NCBI RefSeq assembly: GCF_026151205.1
Contig: NC_087080.1
Location: forward strand, 505,812 to 569,811
Length of the DNA: 64,000 nucleotides
Source of the DNA: Bolinopsis microptera
Taxonomy: Eukaryota; Ctenophora; Tentaculata; Lobata; Bolinopsidae
Direction: 5' to 3'
Of this stretch, positions 48,464 to 64,000 are shown piece after piece (within the stretch, counting starts at the first letter, position 1; each line of letters starts with the position of its first letter). A program made the position numbers and the translations under genes. Below the pieces are notes generated by a model. It saw only the letters and a program-made list of their open reading frames with translations. It did not search any database and was not told where the DNA came from.

Positions 48464-49079
48464 CCAGTCTGCCTGTATTACCATGGTAACCGCACAGTCT
48501 GCCAGTATTACCATGGTAACCGCACAGTCTGCCAGTATTACCATGGTAACGGCACAGTCTGCCAGTATTACCATGGTAACCGCACAGTCTGCCAGTATTA
48601 CCATGGTAACTGCACAGTCTGCCAGTATTACCATGGTAACTGCACAGTCTGCCAGTATTACCATGGTAACCGCACAGTCTGCCAGTATTACCATGGTAAC
48701 CGCACAGTCTGCCAGTATTACCATGGTAACCGCACAGTCTGCCAGTATTACCATGGTAACCGCACAGTCTGCCAGTATTACCATGGTAACCGCACAGTCT
48801 GCCAGTATTACCATGGTAACCGCACAGTCTGCCAGTATTACCATGGTAACCGCACAGTCTGCCAGTATTACCATGGTAACCGCACAGTCTGCCAGTATTA
48901 CCATGGTAACCGCACAGTCTGCCAGTATTACCATGGTAACCGCACAGTCTGCCTGTATTACCATGGTAACCGCACAGTCTGCCAGTATTACCATGGTAAC
49001 CGCACAGTCTGCCAGTATTACCATGGTAACTGCACAGTCTGCCAGTATTACCATGGTAACTGCACAGTCTGCCAGTATT
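48464..49079. repeat. 30-bp minisatellite with TTACCATGGTAAC palindrome, about 20 copies
   Basis: Unit ATTACCATGGTAACCGCACA then GTCTGCCAGT. Long open frames on both strands (up to 272 codons) follow from the 30-bp period. TTACCATGGTAA is a perfect palindrome related to the X-box core. Confidence 0.95.
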
Positions 49080-49310
49080 GTCACGTGTCAGGACGACCAG
49101 TATTGTCACTATTCTGGTACCCTCGCTTCTCCATTTCTTATAATCGACCATTACAGCAGACTACTGGGTGCAGAGCTCCTTACAAACTGTAATTATTAGC
49201 TAGTAGTAGTAGTAGCAAGCTACTGCTCCCGCTGCTATTATGCCCTGTGTATTGATTGTAAAGATAAGCCCTTATCAGCTCCGTAATGTTACAGTACACA
49301 CACGGTACGT
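49080..49310. other. Unique spacer
   Basis: No gene seen. Confidence 0.4.
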
Positions 49311-49530
49311 ATTGTCACTATTACCATGGTAACCGTATTGTCACTATTACCATGGTAACCGTATTGTCACTATTACCATGGTAACCGTATTGTCACTATT
49401 ACCATGGTAACCGTATTGTCACTATTACCATGGTAACCGTATTGTCACTATTACCATGGTAACCGTATTGTCACTATTACCATGGTAACCGTATTGTCAC
49501 TATTACCATGGTAACCGTATTGTCACTATT
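49311..49530. repeat. 26-bp minisatellite with TTACCATGGTAAC, about 8 copies
   Basis: Unit ATTACCATGGTAACCGTATT then GTCACT. It shares ATTACCATGGTAACCG with the 30-bp array but has a different linker, so the core has been captured in two different repeat units. Confidence 0.95.
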
Positions 49531-49688
49531 GCTGTTCTTTGTTACAGACTTAGCTCTCCTTATTATAGTTGTGTTATTACTAGGGGACTAGCTTATTCTT
49601 AAGGGCCCTGCATACCAATAAGGTAATGTAACTATGGTTATCAATAAGGTATACTGTTTATTATAGGCACTAAGCACTAGGCAGGGGG
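49531..49688. other. Unique spacer
   Basis: No gene seen. Confidence 0.4.
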
Positions 49689-51016
49689 ATGCAGCTACTT
49701 TTGCAGCTAGTTTTGCAGCTAGTTTTGCAGCTACTTTTACAGCTACTTTTACAGCTACTTTTGCAGCTACTTTTGCGGTTATTTTTGCAGCTACTTTTGC
49801 AGCTACTTTTGCAGCTACTTTTGCAGTTACTTTTGCAGCTACTTTTGCAGTTACTTTTACAGCTACTTTTGCAGCTACTTTTGCAGCTACTTTTGCAACT
49901 ACTTTCGCAGCTACTTTTGCAGCTACTTTTGCAGCTACTTTTACAGCTACTTTTGCAACTACTTTTGCAGCTACTTTTGCAGCTACTTTTGCAGTTACTT
50001 TTACAGCTACTTTTGCAGCTACTTTTGCAGCTACTTTTGCAGCTACTTTTGCAGCTACTTTTGCAGCTACTTTTGCAGCCACTTTCGCAGCTACTTTTAC
50101 AGCTACTTTTGCAACTACTTTTGCAGCTACTTTTGCATCTACTTTTGCAGCTACTTTTGCAACTACTTTCGCAGCTACTTTTGCAGCTACTTTTGCAGCT
50201 ACTTTTGCAGCTACTTTTGCATCTACTTTTGCAGCTACTTTTGCGGCTACTTTTGCGGCTACTTTCGCGGCTACTTTTGCAACTACTTTTGCAACTACTT
50301 TTGCAGCTACTTTTGCGGCTACTTTTGCGGCTACTTTCGCGGCTACTTTTGCAGCTACTTTTGCAGCTACTTTTGCAGCTACTTTTGAAGCTACTTTTGC
50401 AGCTACTTTTGCAGCTACTTTTGCAGCTACTTTTGCAGCTACTTTTGCAGCTACTTTTGCAGCTACTTTTGCAGCTACTTTTGCAACTACTTTTGCAGCT
50501 ACTTTTGCAACTACTTTTGCAACTACTTTTGCAACTACTTTTGCGGCTACTTTTGCAGCTACTTTTGCAGCTACTTTTGCAGCTACTTTTGCAGCTACTT
50601 TTGCAGCTACTTTTGCAGCTACTTTTGAAGCTACTTTTGCAGCTACTTTTGCATCTACTTTTGCAGCTACTTTTGCGGCTGTTTTCGCGGCTACTTTTGC
50701 AGCTACTTTTACAGCTACTTTTGCGGCTACTTTTGCAGCTACTTTTGCAGCTACTTTTGCCGCTACTTTTGCAGCTACTTTTGCAGTTACTTTTGCAGCT
50801 ACTTTTGCAGCTACTTTTGCAGCTACTTTTGCAGCTACTTTTGCAGCTACTTTTGCAGCTACTTTTGCGGCTACTTTTGCAGTTACTTTTGCAGCTACTT
50901 TAGCAACTACTTTTGCGGCTACTTTTGCAGCTACTTTTGCAGCTACTTTTGCAGCTACTTTCGCGGCTACTTTTGCAGCTACTTTTGCAGCTACTTTTGC
51001 AGCTACTTTTGCAGCT
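49689..51016. repeat. 12-bp minisatellite CTTTTGCAGCTA, about 110 copies
   Basis: Four codons per unit, open on both strands (plus LLLQ, minus AAKV). Each plus-strand unit is TACTTTTGCAG|CT, which resembles an animal 3' splice site. Variants GCAACT, GCGGCT and GCATCT are scattered. Confidence 0.95.
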
Positions 51017-51210
51017 TACTGGGATTTTAAGCGGATTTTAAATAGTTATAACCCGATATTCTGGATATTTTGATTTACACTAAAATCTTTGAATATAAAC
51101 TCTTGAGATCAAATCGGGGTTCCCAGTATAAATCGAGGTTTAGCTGATTTATTAATTAAATAACTTCAAAAGGGGATGGCGTGAGTGGCATGAGAAATAG
51201 AGACAATGTT
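51017..51210. other. Spacer upstream of the relic ORF
   Basis: AT-rich, nothing recognised. Confidence 0.4.
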
Positions 51211-51462
51211 TTACGGAAGCGGTCTTTTCCTTCTGAGCCTTATTGTGAGTAATACATTGCTACTAAAGTAACTATAGTTACTATAACAACCAGGGGCTGA
51301 TTTGATCTTTTTGCCATTTGATGTGATGGAGTCCTTACTCATGATCATTTTACAACACTTGCAGTTTCTTCTGTGACAGGGTTCAGTTTTACCATGTTTA
51401 GCACCTAAGGCAAGCTGTTTAGATGTAACGAGGCGAGATCTAAGCGTAGATCCCGTTTTCAA
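51211..51462 (-). pseudogene. Possible Penelope-like retroelement relic (Cys-rich segment before GIY-YIG)
   Basis: 83 codons on the minus strand. LRSRLVTSKQ, followed by PCHRRNCKCCKMI and then SNGKKIKSAPG, resembles the CX(n)CXXC segment that precedes the GIY-YIG endonuclease domain in Penelope-like elements and related coding debris. The frame then runs into a GTTATAGTAACTATAG-type repeat and no GIY-YIG motif follows. If correct, it is a short dead fragment. The match is by memory of the motif style only. Confidence 0.35.
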
Positions 51463-51650
51463 TTATATTAAAGATCTTACAGCAGATTTCCTGCTATGCC
51501 TTCTTCTGTAAAACACAACTTACTGTATACACACTGTAAAACACAACTTACTGTATACACAACTTGTTGATTACATAGGATTATAATAGTAGTAGCTATA
51601 CAGTATAGTAGTAGTAAGGGTGCAATGTAATGACTGTTCCCTCCTTACAG

Positions 51651-60030
<8,380 letters not shown>

Positions 60031-61052
60031 AGAGGCGTAATGACACTGTTAGAAGCGTAGTGACACTGTTAGAGGTGTAGTGACACTGTTAGAAGTGTAG
60101 TGACACTGTTAGAAGTGTAGTGACACTGTTAGAAGTGTAGTGACACTGTTAGAAGTGTAGTGACACTGTTAGAGGTGTAGTGACACTGTTAGAGGTGTAG
60201 TGACACTGTTAGAGGCGTAGTGACACTGTTAGAAGTGTAGTGACACTGTTAGAGGCGTAGTGACACTGTTAGAGGCGTAATGACACTGTTAGAGGCGTAG
60301 TGACACTGTTAGAGGCGTAATGACACTGTTAGAAGTGTAGTGACACTGTTAGAGGCGTAGTGACACTGTTAGAAGTGTAGTGACACTGTTAGAGGCGTAG
60401 TAACACTGTTAGAAGTGTAGTGACACTGTTAGAAGTGTAGTGACACTGTTAGAAGTGTAGTGACACTGTTAGAGGTGTAGTGACACTGTTAGAGGTGTAG
60501 TGACACTGTTAGAGGCGTAGTAACACTGTTAGAAGTGTAGTGACACTGTTAGAAGTGTAGTGACACTGTTAGAAGTGTAGTGACACTGTTAGAGGTGTAG
60601 TGACACTGTTAGAGGTGTAGTGACACTGTTAGAGGTGTAGTGACACTGTTAGAGGTGTAGTGACACTGTTAGAAGTGTAGTGACACTGTTAGAAGTGTAG
60701 TGACACTGTTAGTGGTGTAGTGACACTGTTAGAGGCGTAGTGACACTGTTAGTGGCGTAGTGACACTGTTAGAGGCGTAGTGACACTGTTAGAGGTGTAG
60801 TGACACTGTTAGAGGTGTAGTGACACTGTTAGAGGTGTAGTGACACTGTTAGAGGTGTAGTGACACTGTTAGAGGCGTAATGACACTGTTAGAAGTGTAG
60901 TGACACTGTTAGAAGTGTAGTGACACTGTTAGAAGTGTAGTGACACTGTTAGAAGTGTAGTGACACTGTTAGAAGTGTAGTGACACTGTTAGAAGTGTAG
61001 TGACACTGTTAGAGGTGTAGTGACACTGTTAGAGGTGTAGTGACACTGTTAG
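60031..61052. repeat. 20-bp minisatellite AGAGGTGTAGTGACACTGTT, about 51 copies
   Basis: Varies mainly at AGAAGT/AGAGGT/AGAGGC/AGTGG. Strict 20-bp register. Confidence 0.95.
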
Positions 61053-61171
61053 AAGGGTTACGTTTTGTTGTGTATCAGATCCAGTTAATGTAGAGACCTA
61101 GTAGTTATTATGGTTACTGTGGTTACTGTAGTTACTGTTGTTACTGTAGACTTGTAATAATGAACGTGGTA

Positions 61172-61551
61172 ACCTGGCCTATGTAGTATGTAAGCTAGGT
61201 AACCCATGTAGTATGTAAGCTAGGTAACCTATGTAGTATGTAAGCTAGGTAACCTATGTAGTATGTAAGCTAGGTAACCTATGTAGTATGTAAGCTAGGT
61301 AACCTATGTAGTATGTAAGCTAGGTAACCTATGTAGTATGTAAGCTAGGTAACCTATGTAGTATGTAAGCTAGGTAACCTATGTAGTATGTAAGCTAGGT
61401 AACCTATGTAGTATGTAAGCTAGGTAACCTATGTAGTATGTAAGCTAGGTAACCTATGTAGTATGTAAGCTAGGTAACCTATGTAGTATGTAAGCTAGGT
61501 AACCTATGTAGTATGTAAGCTAGGTAACTAGGTAACTAGGTAACTAGGTAA
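61172..61551. repeat. 25-bp minisatellite, about 14 copies, ending in (TAGGTAAC)n
   Basis: Unit TATGTAGTATGTAAGCTAGG then TAACC, nearly invariant. The right edge degenerates into AGGTAACT repeats. Confidence 0.95.
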
Positions 61552-62093
61552 CCTCCCTTCAAGCATGTTACCCAAACAAGCATCAAATTTAGTTTAACTG
61601 AATTTTATTTGGATGTCAAAAAAGCGTATTTATCATAATATATTATGATCCTTTTGATCGTTTGAGAAATCAGAAAGTATATTTGTTTGTTTGAGAAAAT
61701 AAAATATGGCAAGGCTTAAGATTCTTATACCATATCACTGGTAACTGGTAAGCATGGTCGTTAGTTACTATCTAACAAATTAATTAGTTGCTATGGTAAC
61801 TATGTTTCATCACACGCAAGTACTGATAATGATTTGACCCCTGAGGTAATGTTGCTAACAGAGCTAAATTTAAGCAGGAAGGGTAGCAAGAAGGGACACA
61901 AATCAAGTCTAAAGTGAGTTTCTATAGTAACGCTGGTCACTTGGCCGCTTGATATGACCATGTGATCAGTGTGACTATGTTGTCTTGGGAAGTCTTCTGA
62001 TCCTCTCTATTTGATAGTCAATCTTTACAATCACATTAAGAGATTAAGTATCACTCACTCACATTGTATTATAATTTGTCATAAAAGAGTGTC
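61552..62093. other. Unique spacer, probably intronic
   Basis: AT-rich. A GTTGCTATGGTAACTATG motif lies near 61789. No exon of the guanylate cyclase recognised. Confidence 0.45.
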
Positions 62094-64000
62094 ACCCTCA
62101 CCTCTAAACCCCCCTCACCTCTAAACCCCCCTCACATCTAAACCCCCTCACCTCTAAACCCCCCTCACCTCTAAACCCCCCTCACATCTAAACCCCCTCA
62201 CCTCTAAACCCCCCTCACCTCTAAACCCCCCTCACCTCTAAACCCCCCTCACCTCTAAACCCCCCTCACATCTAAACCCCCTCACCTCTAAACCCCCTCA
62301 CCTCTTAACCCCCCTCACCTCTAAACCCCCTCACCTCTAAACCCCCCTCACCTCTAAACCCCCCTCACCTCTAAACCCCCTCACCTCTAAACCCCCCTCA
62401 CCTCTAAACCCCCCTCAACTCTAAACCCCCCTCACCTCTAAACCCCCTCACCTCTAAACCCCCCTCACCTCTAAACCCCCCTCACCTCTAAACCCCCTCA
62501 CCTCTAAACCCCCCTCACCTCTAAACCCCCCTCACCTCTAAACCCCCTCACCTCTAAACCCCCCTCACCTCTAAACCCCCCTCACCTCTAAACCCCCCTC
62601 ACCTCTAAACCCCCCTCACCTCTAAACCCCCCTCACCTCTAAACCCCCCTCACCTCTAAACCCCCCTCACCTCTAAACCCACTCACCTCTAAACCCCCTC
62701 ACCTCTAAACCCCCTCACCTCTAAACCCCCCTCACCTCTAAACCCCCCTCACCTCTAAACCCCCCTCACCTCTAAACCCCCCTCACATCTAAACCCCCCT
62801 CACCTCTAAACCCCCCTCACCTCTAAACCCCCCTCACCTCTAAACCCCCCTCACCTCTAAACCCCCCTCACATCTAAACCCCCCTCACCTCTAAACCCCC
62901 CTCACCTCTAAACCCCCCTCACCTCTAAACCCCCTCACCTCTAAACCCCCCTCACCTCTAAACCCCCCTCACCTCTAAACCCCCCTCACCTCTAAACCCC
63001 CCCTCACCTCTAAACCCCCCTCACCTCTAAACCCCCCTCACCTCTAAACCCCCCTCACCTCTAAACCCCCCTCACCTCTAAACCCCCCTCACCTCTAAAC
63101 CCCCCTCACCTCTAAACCCCCCTCACCTCTAAACCCCCCTCACCTCTAAACCCCCTCACCTCTAAACCCCCTCACCTCTAAACCCCCCTCACCTCTAAAC
63201 CCCCCTCACCTCTAAACCCCCCTCACCTCTAAACCCCCCTCACCTCTAAACCCCCCTCACCTCTAAACCCCACTCACCTCTAAACCCCCCTCACCTCTAA
63301 ACCCCCCTCACCTCTAAACCCCCCTCACCTCTAAACCCCCCTCACCTCTAAACCCCCCTCACCTCTAAACCCCCCTCACCTCTAAACCCCCCTCACCTCT
63401 AAACCCCCCTCACCTCTAAACCCCCCTCACCTCTAAACCCCCCTCACCTCTAAACCCCCCTCACCTCTAAACCCCCCTCACCTCTAAACCCCCCTCACCT
63501 CTAAACCCCCTCACCTCTAAAGCCCCCTCACCTCTAAACCCCCCTCACCTCTAAACCCCCCTCACCTCTAAACCCCCCTCACATCTAAACCCCCCTCACC
63601 TCTAAACCCCCCTCACCTCTAAACCCCCCTCACCTCTAAACCCCCTCACCTCTAAACCCCCCTCACCTCTAAACCCCCCTCACCTCTAAACCCCCCTCAC
63701 CTCTAAACCCCCCTCACCTCTAAACCCCCCTCACCTCTAAACCCCCCTCACCTCTAAACCCTCCTCACCTCTAAACCCCCCTCACCTCTAAACCCCCCTC
63801 ACATCTAAACCCCCCTCACCTCTAAACCCCCCTCACCTCTAAACCCCCCTCACCTCTAAACCCCCTCACCTCTAAACCCCCCTCACCTCTAAACCCCCTC
63901 ACCTCTAAACCCCCCTCACCTCTAAACCCCCTCACCTCTAAACCCCCCTCAACTCTAAACCCCCCTCACCTCTAAACCCCCCTCACATCTAAACCCCCCT
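62094..64000. repeat. 16/17-bp minisatellite CCTCACCTCTAAACCCC, about 112 copies, runs off the right edge
   Basis: 17-bp and 16-bp units (five or six C) alternate irregularly. On the minus strand each unit reads GGGGTTTAGAGGTGAGG, which is G-rich and includes an AGAGGTGAG splice-donor-like word. The full array length is unknown. Confidence 0.95.

Noticed and set aside
48374-49199. Four overlapping 213-272 codon ORFs on both strands
   Set aside because: Product of a 30-bp period without stops. No signal peptide or domain beyond the repeat.
49588-50903. LLLQ and AAKV repeat ORFs
   Set aside because: A 12-bp period gives open frames on both strands. AAKV superficially resembles histone H1 or lipoprotein-like repeats but has no flanking domain.
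62094-64000. Telomeric repeat (CTAAACCCC resembles CCCTAAA)
   Set aside because: The 16/17-bp unit includes CCTCACCT in every copy and is embedded next to a gene intron; it is an ordinary minisatellite.

Overview
This window looks like animal nuclear DNA, probably from an invertebrate I cannot name. It holds spliced exons with GT-AG junctions encoding a receptor-type guanylate cyclase, two CR1/jockey-type non-LTR retrotransposons, a tRNA-derived SINE, and small inverted-repeat DNA elements. The most striking property is repeat content: by eye well over a third of the window is minisatellite or microsatellite, in more than 30 separate arrays. I see no bacterial operon, no CRISPR array and no intact RNA gene.

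Layout. 1-15.3 kb: 15-, 5-, 21-, 31-, 29-, 32-, 39- and 8-bp arrays, an inverted-repeat element at 5.7-6.4 kb and a 2.2-kb terminal-inverted-repeat element at 8.1-10.3 kb. 15.5-21.9 kb: a promoter-like cluster, then three arrays of a ~41-bp module that pairs a CCAAT box with a CACGTG E-box, an exact 438-bp duplication, and a 5'-truncated retrotransposon inside. 22-35 kb: 22-, 16-, 8-, 16-, 16-, 20-, 26-, 27- and 35-bp arrays, poly-G tracts and a 674-bp MITE-like element. 35-43 kb: a 46-bp array split by a second retrotransposon and a ~53-bp array split by a SINE. 43-51 kb: 30-, 23-, 35-, 30-, 26- and 12-bp arrays. 51.65-59.3 kb: ten consecutive plus-strand exons of the receptor guanylate cyclase. 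59.3-64 kb: (AGT)n, 20-, 25- and 17-bp arrays that probably lie in the gene's next intron, because the gene is incomplete at the last visible exon.

The receptor fragment is continuous in reading phase over ten exons (1391 nt, about 463 codons): an unrecognised Cys-rich extracellular part, one transmembrane helix, and most of a kinase-homology domain with the HG-LKSSN signature of membrane guanylate cyclases. The 5' exons are not recognised in the window, and the cyclase catalytic domain must lie beyond 64 kb. Two introns carry minisatellites whose repeat unit is the exon end plus its own 5' splice site. One exon has an 83-bp out-of-frame partial duplication carrying a second 3' splice site.

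Three patterns cut across the window. (1) Many unrelated arrays contain the same 14-bp RFX X-box-like core GTTACCATAGCAAC (reverse complement GTTGCTATGGTAAC). (2) Every mobile element whose ends I can place well (five of five) sits inside a minisatellite. (3) Several arrays tandemly repeat splice-site-like sequences. Copy numbers and identities were estimated by eye.
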